Positions 13,301 through 24,780 of a stretch of 64,000 nt of DNA are shown in pieces. Made by a program: the position numbers and the translations under genes. Where the stretch lies: the NCBI GenBank assembly GCA_028564675.1, contig JAOVVO010000018.1, positions 1 to 64,000 of the forward strand, given 5' to 3'. Under the pieces are notes generated by a model, which worked only from the letters and a program-made list of their open reading frames with translations, had not been told where the DNA came from and made no database searches. Source of the stretch: Onchocerca lupi. Its lineage: Eukaryota > Nematoda > Chromadorea > Rhabditida > Onchocercidae. Position 1 is the first letter of the stretch, and each line of letters starts with the position of its first letter.

Positions 13301-14691
13301 GAATTAGCATTTTTAGAACGTATACCGAATTGTCAAAAATGCGGGCAACATGGGAGAAAATCACGACTGAAAGGACACAAGCGCGTTTGTCCGTATCGTG
13401 ATTGTAATTGCGCAAAGGTACCATTTAATTCGTTTCAGAGTCTTTTTTAGAGCTGCATTGTGTGATGCTTTCCAATAGAAGTATTCTAAGACAGCAAAAT
13501 TTGTAATTTTTAGTGTCAAGTAGTGAGTGAAAGACAAAAATTGATGGCAGATCAAATAAAAATACGACGACGGCAGCGAAAGGATACACTGTTGAATATA
13601 ACACGGGAAAATATTACAGCAACTTTAAATGCTGCTGCAGCTGTAGCAGCATCTGGACCGCTACCATATTTCCACAATTTTAACGCACTTCTCTGTAAGT
13701 TCTTTTTTTTCGTTGTTGTTTTGTAGTATCTAAAGGCGAGAAACGTTCTTATTGAAAGAAAAAAAAAAAGAAAAAAAACTGATATCTAAATGCACTTATA
13801 GATGACTATCTTTAACAGATTTGTATATCACTCTCTGCAATATCATTAACTGCATTTGACACTGAAATGAAATGACCGTCGAGCGTTAGCTTTCGAAATT
13901 TAAAGGAGCAATTGCAAAGTATTAATTGGATTAATTTTCTTTTAAATTTGTCTTAGAAACTTTAAATTTTAGACAAACAACTCCAACAGAACATGCGACA
14001 TCCAGCAGTATCATTCCTACCGGGCCATCCTCCGCCTACAGAAAATATCCTGGAAACTGGCTCCTTAAATAACACTTCCGGTACTCTAAGCAGTTATTTG
14101 GCTGGCTCTGCAGCAGCGACTTCATTGAAACTCGGACATTCACCTCAGCAACGGCCCTCACCGTCCGCATTACCTCATTTGCAGTTTCTTTTTCAACCAC
14201 AAGTAACCACTCCAACTACAACAACCAGTACTGCAGCGGAAAGTGACCTTCCTGCACTTTCCGTTACACCACCTTGTGCACCGTCTGATGGTAACACAAA
14301 TACCATCGTTGCAACCAATCCACCGATAGCAATCCCTGTACCCATCAATCCAATGTCAGTTACGGGAATTGCTCCAAGTCTTGCGGCGCAGAATGCTCTA
14401 TCTAGAACACTGCAGCAACAGCGACAACAGCAACAACAGCAGCAACAGCAACATCAACAACAACAACAGACCGATCTGACCCAAGTAGCCGTAAGTCAGA
14501 CATTAGCAAATAATCAAATTCCAGCTTTTCTGGAAAACGATCAGTTGTTCCAGACACTTCTGAACAATATGCGGCAGTTGGAATGGAAAATTCCCACAGA
14601 AGCTGCACCGACGACTGTCATTCCGGATAGCAGCAACAAATCGGAAACAAGCCATATGTCAAGCATATTTGTCGATGTTTGCAGCATGTAA
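6899..14691 (+). CDS. mab-3: MAB-3-like transcription factor with two DM domains (5' end missing)
   Basis: This is a DNA-binding transcription factor of the DM (doublesex/mab-3) family. In Caenorhabditis MAB-3 promotes male differentiation and represses yolk genes, so a nuclear sexual-differentiation role is inferred. Exons read are 6899-6960 (Ala-rich, ending ADKIG), 7329-7559, 13317-13417, 13514-13694 and 13973-14691; all phases join. Together they give about 430 residues ending in TAA... at 14691. The first DM domain starts YYCQRCLNH, followed by HKCEC, CAC and C. The second starts CQKCGQHGRK, followed by HKRVC, CNC and, across the intron at 13418-13513, its last Cys. The basic recognition tail RQKLMADQIKIRRRQ follows. 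The pairing of two DM domains is what marks MAB-3 rather than other DM genes. The last exon is Ser/Thr/Pro-rich with a Gln run near 14411-14469. Oddities are the 5.8 kb intron between the domains and the lack of an in-frame ATG before 6899, so at least one more exon lies upstream. The 6899-6960 exon is less sure than the rest. Confidence 0.9.
8809..8945. repeat. AATATTGATA minisatellite
   Basis: About a dozen copies of a 10-13 base unit (AAATATTGAT with variants such as ATATATTGATA) stand in a row within the large mab-3 intron. The copies differ by small gains and losses, as expected from replication slippage. Confidence 0.85.
10354..10389. repeat. (AGT)n microsatellite
   Basis: Twelve uninterrupted AGT/GTA triplets in the mab-3 intron. 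The plus-strand frame reads as a Val run and is not protein. Confidence 0.9.
11165..11185. repeat. TA/TG short repeat
   Basis: A run of TATATATA followed by TGTGTGTATA in the mab-3 intron. It is a simple repeat with no other signal seen. Confidence 0.6.
11699..11737. repeat. (GT)n microsatellite
   Basis: A nearly pure GT run in the mab-3 intron. It creates a Cys/Val frame on the plus strand that should be ignored. Confidence 0.9.
14411..14469 (+). repeat. mab-3: CAG/CAA repeat encoding polyglutamine
   Basis: Mixed CAA and CAG codons inside the last mab-3 exon encode a glutamine tract with one Arg and one His interruption. Mixed codons make it less prone to slippage than a pure run. Such tracts are common in activation or interaction regions of transcription factors. 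Confidence 0.9.
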
Positions 14692-17600
14692 AATTCAATC
14701 GATAGAGAAAAGCAAAAGTATTTCAGTGATTTGTTTCATTTTTTCCTCATTTGTTTTCTCTTCCTTTTTTTACTTCATTTTCTATAGTAGTAATCTAGTT
14801 CGGCTTTCTTTTTAATTTTAATTCAGCCTGGAGCATTGCCAAAAATTGACCCTCTTTTTTGCTACTTTGTTTTGTTTTTTGTTCGGGCAACATATTGTCT
14901 AAAATCCAATCAAATATGGCTTTAACCTTACAAATTTGACTCAAATTGTTCTAATTCTGTTTTTGCAATGCACAGGTTATATAGAGTTTGTTCGCACTTC
15001 CGTATTCCTGTTTACAGGGTCATGATCCCGGTATCTATTTTAAACCGGTATTTCTTGTCTCGTAATTCCATGATATAAGTTTTGCTTATTTGCCCACTAA
15101 TTGGAAAATTTCTTTGCTTATCTCACGAAAATACATCCCATGTAATGTCGAAGATTTTGTCATGGTATTGAGTGAGACCATGCCGTTATCAATACTTTTA
15201 CATAGATTTCTCCTTCACTTTTTACTTTCTTTTGCGGCATTCCCATTTAAATTGTTTTAAGCAATTATAAGCATCCATTGCAGTCCTGTTGTTTTGCGCT
15301 TTGTAAGTAGGCTTGTCTTTCAATTGGGGAAATATTCTGTTTTGTTCTTTCGTTTGTTAATTAGTAGCTTATTCATAGTGTTTGTTGCAGAAAAACAAAA
15401 TGACGGAACATGCGTTAAAGGAAGTTTAGATTGAAAATTTTCTTCAGAAATTTTCAGAAATTTCGAAAATATGTGGAAGAAGTTTTCCAAATAAATGTGC
15501 GGAATAAACGGATTTCGAATCATAAGCATTCACACAAACGCTACAGAATGCAAGCTACTGTTTCTTTACTGCATGTTCTCATAGCTTGCTTACTTATTTA
15601 CTTACTTACCTGAATTGACCTCAATAGAACTCACATTGGCCGAGGTTATCTAAGTTAGTAAGTAACATCTATTAATCTCTTTTTTCTTCATTCTCCGCAT
15701 AGCTTCACAGTTTTTCGCATGCTTTGCTGTTCTAGAGATTGTTATTTTCATCAAATTTTCGTTTATTCTTTTTCTAATTTGCAATATTATCTTTCTTTTT
15801 CTCTTTTTACAACGAATATACAGCCTCATTGAGAATGAAATCCTCATTTTGTTTATACCTCATATACATATACTTCTAAGTTTATTTCAATTTTAGTCAT
15901 TAATTAAATAGTTTCTGACATTCGTCGTAAATAATTATTGCTTAAAACAGTGTTCAAAAACGATAGCATCGATTTGTTTCACAGTTGAAAACAATGTTCT
16001 TGATCTTATTAAAAAAGTTCGATTTCTAACTAGCTTGTTATTATTAAGTAACATCCTATATGATAACAAATTTGCAGAGAAGAGTAGTATATGGTAATAT
16101 AGTTTTCGAACACTGATTTGAAATACCGTAGAAAAGGCGAAATCTTTTCATTCGACTTATGTAACATTTGATGTTACTTGATGTTTGATTAAAGATCCAA
16201 TGATTTATCTGTGTTTGCTTATTTTCTTATGTGTGTTGCTTATTATTAATTCAACAGGTTTGATGTGAAATTCTAGAAGGAAAATAAGTTCTTGGAAAAA
16301 CAAAGCGCGAACCTCGAATCCATGAGTTTTCCACATCGAAATAAATTTGCGATAAAAGATTCTTTCCTCTTTTTAACCTCGAAATTTTCCTCTCTTCGAA
16401 AGTATTTCGATATGCCACAGTTTGAAAGTTTGCCGAGTTGAATTTTTGTATAGATCTTTATTATTATTTTGAGTAAATTTAATTTCTAAAATTCTTCGTA
16501 GAAGAGATGTTTCAAGGAATAAAACAGGCAAATAGAAGCAAAGTAGCTGAATATTTAATTGAAAAATTGACTAACTTCAATTTCCGATTGCAAACAGTTA
16601 ACAAAGGTGTGTTGCTTTATTGTCAATAACAGTTCATCATGTCATCTCTTGCAATTTTAATAGTTTGTCATTTTCTCGGAGAAATATACAATTTCAGAAT
16701 CCTGGAAACTTTATAATAAACCATGAAACTTTGAGAATGATTTCAATGAAATGCACTCGCATCGATACAATACAATTCTTTCCTCTATTTCTAGCTATTC
16801 GTTTTTGTTATATAGCTGGATTCGTTGATAAGTATTTGTTTCCTTCTTTCTTTGAATCTTCGCTGTTTAAGTAAAGAGTAGTTGTTTTCATTTTATCATT
16901 TCCTTATTAAATTTCTAATACAATTTATTATTTTCTGTTGGCAATAATAATCAATGAAAAGTTGGTTCTATCGACAACTACCGTATTATATTTTTTTTTA
17001 AAAAGCATTGTTTTTCCCTTGTGACTTTGTCTTTCTTTATTATAAAGGTGATGAATTTGTTTTTATCCAACGTTACATAGTAATGAATTACAGTATATCC
17101 CGGGACACAAAATACTCGAGCATAATTCGCTTTCATTTTCATGCATTCCATAACAATTTGCTGTTTAGTTGCTCAAAACATCAATCTATCCATACAGGTA
17201 AAAAGCTAATTACCTATAAAGCATTGAATTTATGCTTGAATCTAATAAAATATGAAATAAAGCTTAGCGCACTTCAAATTACATTATCGTTAGGTTGTAG
17301 ACAATATCATCGAGTTGAAGATTCTCGCCGTAGCTATACACTGAAAACACGAGACTAATTCGAAATCTTAGAGTGCTTCGTATTGAAGCACTTCGTTTAA
17401 GATGGTAAGAATTCAAATTGTAATGACCTATTAATTAGTACTGCCAAAATAGGATCATATAAATTATTGATCAAATTTGTTTAACTTTTTCATGAAGGGA
17501 ATATGACAATAATAATGAGTGGAGACCAATGACATTAAAATTTTTAACCAGGTAATCAACATTATATGTATATATATATCTAATACTAACAGATATAGAA

Positions 17601-19797
17601 GCTGACAAGTTGAAACTACCATTAATTGTCATTGTTATTCCATGTGAATATATAAATTACTTGCTCGCTTTTTATTCCGTGCATATATAATTTAATTTTT
17701 TATTTACTGCTCGATTTGCAAACTCCATTTAGAACTTCTTTTTCTGCTCCGCACCAAAAAATTTCATTGTATGATTCGTAGAAAACTTTATTAATCTGTT
17801 ATATCGTAAGAAACAGAAGAAAAGCACGATTTCGAGAAAGATAAAGGAATTGAGAAAAACAAAAATAGAAGGCAAGCTGAAGGCTCAGACTTGAGAGTAA
17901 TAAAATCAATTCAGATTATCTTCAAAATTGAAATGTTGACAATAATATTGGAATTGGAAATTGCTGAAGAAGTTACGTCATAAAAAAACCTATTTTAGAA
18001 TAGAATGGCACTATTTTTAAGTTTTAAATTATTGATTTGATTCCGATAGGGTTTCAGATATTTGATATGAAAATCTCTAATGCCGGAAAATTCATTTCGC
18101 TCATCATTGTTCGAAATTTTGTATTTCTGAAATTATACAAGTTATGCAAACTTGTAGTTGTTGTTATTTCAAATTCATAAAAATGATCCTCTGAAGAAAA
18201 TACTAACATTATCAGTCCAATCAGTGAATGATATGCACTGCGTTCTGATTTTTTTGTGATTTCTCAGTTCTCGCTTTAAAAAAACAAAAAAAAAAAAGTG
18301 CTTGCATAACGAGCGACATATGTTTCCTAAAAGCAACTTATTTCTCGATTAAAATCAGATAAAAGAGTATTCCTAAAAGCATATTTGAATCTTCCAAATA
18401 TTCATGATCAAAGCAGAAACGTTGTTAGCTTCACTAATTTCAATGATTTAAATAGAAATACTTCCAGAATCCCAGATCTAGCTATTCAGAACAGATCATT
18501 GTTGCAAATTGAAAAGTCTCCTTGATAATGTTCAGCATTGTTTCAGTGATTATTTTACTGTAAAAAATTTTATACAAACAAGGAATTATTGCTCCAACTG
18601 CCGAACTAAGTGGAATCTTCGAACTTATGGATAGAAGAAGCTTATGCTGGGAGATTTTTCATCATTCTGCGGCAAAAAAAAAATAAAAAATAAATGAAGA
18701 ATTGGTCCATTTTACAATCCACCAGCATGCAATTGATGCTAATCTCAGTATTTTTATGAAAATTAGCGAGACGAAAAGATTCAGGTCATTGAACAGTACC
18801 CTTTTCTTCTTTCCGAGATTTTTATCCATACATTCCAAGAGATTAATGACATAAATGAAGTGATTGATAAACTAGTAGATGTGAATGTCATCATTATTAG
18901 AAATAATGGAGATAAAGGTTATAAAGAAGAGCAGAATTACTGATGAGCAAGAAAGATGAATTCTGAAATTTCAAAAATTTCACTTTTTCACTCTTTGTCC
19001 CCTATTCTTTCACTTTCCAAATACTCTTTCTCGCAGGTTTTCTTACGCTTAGTTTGCTTCTGCTCTCACCTGTTGCATCTTATATTTGTTCTGACTTCAT
19101 TAGTGTCATTAATTGAGTAATAACAGAAAATTACAATTTTCATCTTCCTTTAGAAATTATCCGTTTCATTCTGCCCTATTTTGCCTTTTATTCTTCTTAA
19201 TTCACACAATTACAAATACAGTTAAAGAATGAACGTTCCATTTCTCCTAACATATAGTATTTTACCTTTTTACCTGCTGCTAAACCTTCAATGTCCATTA
19301 TCAAATTTAATTATAATTTGTAAATATCATAATTATTATGTTTATTAAATCGTTGGACCATTTGAATCTTTTGAATAATTTGACTGAAAACCTAATTACT
19401 CGATGATATTGGTTTGTAACTTGGTGTTATCAATAGCTTCCAATTATTGATAAATCTACAGTTTCGAAACACACCTGATTCCATACTGCAAAATTTTCTC
19501 TGAAATCTCAGGATACCTTATCATATCAATAAGTTCTCATATGATTCTGAAGAATGGTCATTTGTATGTCAGCTGTGGGCTTGTAAGTTCAGTAATCCCT
19601 TAACTTTCAAACGATGCCATCGAATTTCATATTTTCTTTCTCTCATTTGTCATTATTTCGAAGCATTTTTTAGCAAGCAACTTGGCAAACTTTTATGAAA
19701 ATTAGAATTATTTTTCGAAATTTAGGTAGGACCAAAAGCAGCATAGAATTCCTAAGTGCTGAAAGCAAAAACAAAATACAAAACTGTTTGGAGGAAA
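14692..19797. other. intergenic, nothing recognised
   Basis: Between the mab-3 stop and the ground-like gene I see only AT-rich DNA with short homopolymers and scattered frames of 60-116 codons (for example 17008-17358) that lack family features. A TTTAG at about 19721-19725, some 70 bases before the next ATG, could be a trans-splice acceptor for the downstream gene. Confidence 0.5.
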
Positions 19798-20636
19798 ATG
19801 ATGCGCAGCCAGAGATTGTTAGTACTTGTGATATTTTTGAAATTATCCATCGTGCCGCAGACTAGTCTATTTGGTATTGGCAACTGTTGCTGTGAATGTG
19901 GTATACCAATGCCGCCATCATGTGGATGTTCAATAGTTAGTCACATTATTCTCTCATTTTGCCACAAAAATTGTTTTCTAGTAAAAGTTTTGAAATTTCT
20001 GAAAGTTTTTAAAGTTGTCAGCACTGTGCTATATTAATATGAGTTTTAAAAAGTCAGTTCTTGAGACCAGTTTAAAAGTTCATTTTCCAGCCAATTGTTC
20101 AAATGAATTAGAAATTTTTCATTCATGAATTCCTTTTAATATTTCCAATTTCCCATTTCTTATTTTTATTTTCTAATATGTATTTTATTTTCGTCTTTAA
20201 GCCTATCTGTCCGCCACCAATTCCATGTCCACCACCAATATGTCCCGTCTGCAAAATATGTGCTCCGCCACCAGCATGTCCACCACCACCTGTTGCTCTT
20301 TGCCCTCCGCCTCATCCTGTTTATTTACCGTCATCCAATTGTGATTGTGGCTCTGCAAATGCTCCCGCAGGCAGTTATGTTTCTCCTGGAAGCGCCGTGG
20401 GCGGTTATGTCTCTCCTGGAGGCGGAAGCTTCGGTAAGTTGAGATTACAAAAATTTCAGATTTTAAGATGCTGAATTCATTTCAGCAGCATTCTAATCTC
20501 TTTAATATTTAGGAGCATTTAAAGAAGTAAAATACAATTATTTAAAATTTTTTCGTAAAAACATTAGAACGCTTATATTTATAATTGAAAAAAATAGATC
20601 ATTACGCAATAAAAAAAAATTTCAGCGCCACCACCA

Positions 20637-20670
<34 letters not shown>

Positions 20671-21557
20671 ATAGTAGTTACCGACCGAATACGCAAAGTG
20701 CTGGATTGCCAACTTTCTTCAGCGTTTCACCTCCATCTATAACTCCAAATCATTTGCTAGAACCCGAGGCAGATGCACCGAATCCTTCGGGGACGCATCA
20801 ACCGCTTTCTATCCAAAATGAAGTTCAGAAATCGGACGACCTAATATTTCCGGATCATGATAACACAAATCAATGTATGGACCAATTTTTGTCAAGCTTA
20901 GAAGCTTTTATAGTTGGTATTAGGATAAGAAATCAGGACAGCAACTAACTTGAAAGATGAAGGGAATAATGTTGGATGTTCTCAATGCTATCATGATTCT
21001 AGGTATTTCAAGCAGGGCTGAGCATGATAGCTCGTAGAACCAGCCTCTTTCCTATTTATTTTTCTGACGTCATCTATTCATAACTTTTTTACTGATAAAT
21101 GTAAGGTTATTTTTCACTAGCTAAGTTGGCATTCTCGAAAAAAACTTATACTTTTAGTATCACCAATATCGTCAACAACAGCGCCATTAACGGAGCGAAG
21201 GATTCATGGAGCCGTAATAATTTCCGAAAATAAATGTAACAGCATAGTGCTGAAGGATTTGCTTCTTAAGGTTTTTTTCGAATTTTTCAGTAACTTAGTA
21301 AAGTTTTTCTGCCAAATTTGTGAAATAAATAATTGTAAAGAAAAGTTAATGGAATAAAAAGTCTTGTTTAGAATATGGATCAGACTGATCCGGTAAAATC
21401 CAAACGAGCGATACACAAAGCAGCTCAGGAAATTATGAAAGAGGACGAAATCGACATCATTTGTTCGGATGCAGGCTTTACTTACATTGTCATCACCACG
21501 GAATATTGCGAAGCACAGAAGGAAAGAGTTATATGTTTTATATACAAAAAACCATAA
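19798..21557 (+). CDS. ground-like (GRL) domain secreted protein
   Basis: A secreted nematode protein of the ground-like branch of the hedgehog-related families, members of which are made by epidermal and other surface cells. Exons are 19798-19935, 20202-20433, 20626-20874, 21158-21270 and 21372-21557. Phases join throughout, giving 305 residues. The start at 19798 is the first ATG in frame and opens a signal peptide with hydrophobic core LLVLVIFLKLSIV. Next come a Cys/Pro region (residues about 30-100) with repeated CPPP, two near-identical SYVSPG/GYVSPG blocks, and a second Pro run then Ser run from CCACCA and TCA repeats (residues about 124-145). The C-terminal ground-like domain covers about residues 228-305. 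It starts KCNS, contains SKRAIHKAAQE and DIICSDAGFTYIV, and ends with the paired Cys of EYCEAQKERVICF. Layout and domain position match the family. Which grl gene it corresponds to cannot be told by eye. Confidence 0.92.
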
Positions 21558-24500
21558 TAACTGATCGCTCATACTTGTTTCTTTTATATGGAAGTTTATT
21601 TATTTTTTCGTTAATTCCATTTATTCAAATTTCTAAAATTAAGTTATTATTTTGTCAGATAATATGAAGTTTCAATTCAAAGTTTTGAGAATAGATGGAA
21701 CCTATCTTCCTGTATTTTGTCAGGAAATCACCACAGCAGTTGAAATCAGTTGAAATGATTTGGATTCATCAATCTTTATAGAATGAGTAAGTTAAGCGAA
21801 GTTATAATTGTGTGCAGCTGTAAGGAAGGGTGCGTAAAAAGAATTTTCATAGAAGTATTTAAATTATGGATAAAAAAAAAGGACAATTAAGGGACTGACG
21901 TGGAAGCCAGGTAATTAATATTACTAATAAGAATTCATTCGTCATCATGCATTAGATCTTGAGCAGATATTTGATTTAAATTATTAAATCGTTTCAATTT
22001 TTGATTCGATTCCGGTGTTCTCGATGTTTTTGATATTTTTTAAGTTCGCAAAACATTCGCATACCTTTTGTAGGAATGAAAAAATTGCAGGAAGGGAATA
22101 TATTTCTTATCAGCACCCCTAGAAAATTACAGGTTAAAAAGTAAAATCTTACAGAATCCAGACTATGCTTATTGACTGGTTAAAATAGTTAAGTATGAAA
22201 CTTTCCTGCTAAATGAAAATAGGTTGGTTAATTGAACGATGGTATTGTTCAATATTGGATTTTATGGCATCTGTTAGAGTTTTATTGTTTCAGAAAATAT
22301 GTCGAACTTTTACAAACAACATTTTTTTTTTCCAAGCGAGTCTATCAATGTAATGCATTGTCGAGGCATTATTTATTTGAAGAAACGCATTTCTTGCGTT
22401 CGTCTTTCTTTCGCTATCAATGTCTTATTCATTTGTCTAATTTTCTGTCTGACAAATTACAATTCTCAAATAAATACGCAAATTTTCATCAAAAAAATAT
22501 TTTAAAAGTCAAAGATCAATTAGGAATTGCAAAGATGTTTAAAAGCACTTTCTGTGATTCATCCAATTTTTTCGAAAGGTTTTTGATTTAAAAAAACTTC
22601 ACATTTATAATATAATATTTAGTGGTCAGAGAAACGCCAAGCATTTGACTATACAATAAAAATGACTTTGACCCCAGTCTGCATAACTGTAATATTTGTT
22701 TGTACTGCATTCATGCATGTCCTCTAAAAGGACAAATAACATCGTAATAAATTTAAATAAGCTTTTCACTATTTCGGTCGGCTATTTCATCCTCTTGCAA
22801 ATCTATGAATGAATCATTTCACTATTTTTAATTATTAATACATTAATCCAACTAAAATTTTAATTTCAAAACTTATTAGAGTTCAGTTATTCTTATCAAT
22901 CGCCAGTCCAGAATATGATATGACTTATGAAGAGTATTCTCATTATTCACTCTCTTTTACATCAATCAGTTATTCAAAATACCTCCTCGTTTACGTAAAC
23001 AGCCAGGAAAATCAAAAGGAAAGGCATTAAAGTTCTGCAAAAAATTATTCGGAAATGTCCACTTCTGAAATGACTAAGACTTAACTGCTTAGATTGTTTG
23101 TAGACGAGACTTTTAGCAGACTAGTACTAAACCTTAAATTTTCGAAAAAAAATTCGCAAAAAATTTTGAAGTAAAATTTTTAATTACAGTTTGAAAGCTC
23201 GCTATTAACGACATCTAATAAACTGTTTATTTCAAATGACAAACTTTCCGCTCGGATATGATACAATTTTCTTTTTTTTTTGCTTCATATTTCTCAGATT
23301 CATTTGCTTTCCCCGCGTAAACAATGTACTGTTGGTCTACAAAAATTTAAAACATAGTTATCATGAAAAATGAAAGAGTGATAGCAATGTCAGTTATATC
23401 GTAATTCCTTTGGTTAATCAAATTGTCGATCTGCTTGCTTCATTTTTAAGTGTTTCAAACATCTTTATCTACTGGAAGTTTATTGCGGGGAAGGAAAAGA
23501 AGAATAGAAAAACAAGGAAGAAGACAATAAGAATTACAATTTCGATATGAATCTTCTCGCTAAATGAAAAAGTAATTTCTGCTCGTGTCTCTATGTGTTG
23601 AACAGTTCGTTCTGTAAATCGAAATTTGCCTAATCTGCTTGCTCAAACAAGTATCACTGCTATTATTCTTTTTGGCTCATTTTGGAAAATTTGACTTTAA
23701 AAATTCATATTTTGAAGATTTTTGTAGTAATTAAAAAATAATCATTATGTTCCTCACGATACTTATTACTATCAAGAAATCAATTTTTATAAAAATTCTA
23801 GCAAATCAGTATGTCCAAGTTACTACGACCAGCAAATATTGCACCAGTTAGATTCAGGTTTCACAATTATCATGTGCATGAAGATGATTATAAAAGAAAG
23901 TGGAGGAAATCGAGCAAAACGATCGGATCAGACAAATCGGAAATAATTCAGCTAAATTAAACTAAAAATTCGATCTTAATCAATCTACTAAATATCATTC
24001 AAATTAGGGAATACAGTTTATAAATACTGGAAGAAATACTGCAATATTCTTGTGAACAAAGTCATAGTAAAGAAAAGTAAGACTGGGACGGTAGATTTAT
24101 TAGAAAAAAAAAAAAAAAAAGAAAAAGAAAAAGAATCACTTTTGCTATTAGAAAATTAGTCTAATCCGAATAAGAAAAGTTAAAAAACCTTAAATCAATT
24201 AGGCTTTCTTTTTTCTCGTCTCCTTTTATTTTTGCAAAAAAGTGTGGAGAAATAATTACGAGGAATGTATGCAGTAAAATACGCTACAAATTTGTTCTCT
24301 TTTATATGCAAGATTAAGACTACAAATATCGGAACTTCGTCAGCAGACAAGAAGAAAATATTATAAATGGCTGTGAAATTATAAAGACAATATCATGAGA
24401 TAAAGAACTATCTGCGATTGAGATGCCAGTAAAAAATTGCTGGCCAAGCTGCGTCAGTGTCACTCGATGTATCGAAATTGTTCTTTCATCCTACTGTTGG

Positions 24501-24780
24501 GAATGATATTAGAAGTTCTCTCGTAAGAATTCCTATTTTGTTACTCGTAATATGTGATCAACCATTGCAATGCAAGAAGAATATGAAGGACAGTCTTGAG
24601 ATGAGATTCAATGGTTAACTGATGTCTATCTAAGCATATTCATGCATACAACAGATGATTAAATCAAAATTGAATTTTAATTTAAAGATGAGGGAACCAG
24701 CGATTCCTTCAACAGTTCCATCAAAATGAATAAAGTCACATAAATATATTTATGAAAATAGAAAAGAAAATGCAAATCAT
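21558..24780. other. intergenic, nothing recognised
   Basis: AT-rich sequence with short poly-A and poly-T runs, including a long purine run near 24102-24134. The (+) frame at 22232-22591 overlaps another open frame and has no recognisable domain. No RNA gene or repeat family was identified. Confidence 0.5.

Larger units (their letters stand above)
7560..13316. other. mab-3: large mab-3 intron
   Basis: A 5.8 kb intron lies between the exons for the two DM domains. It opens with GTAGAA and ends TTTTTAG. It holds an ATTGATAAAT minisatellite, an AGT run near 10354-10389, a GT run near 11699-11737, a relatively GC-richer stretch from about 11.2 to 12.2 kb, and a 50-codon open frame at 12653-12805. 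No known protein is encoded on either strand. Confidence 0.75.

Noticed and set aside
17008..17358. 116-codon plus-strand frame
   Set aside because: Isolated, with AT-driven composition and no recognised domain or plausible partner exons.
21204..21572. 122-codon minus-strand frame
   Set aside because: It is antisense to the ground-like domain exons, which are clearly coding on the plus strand.
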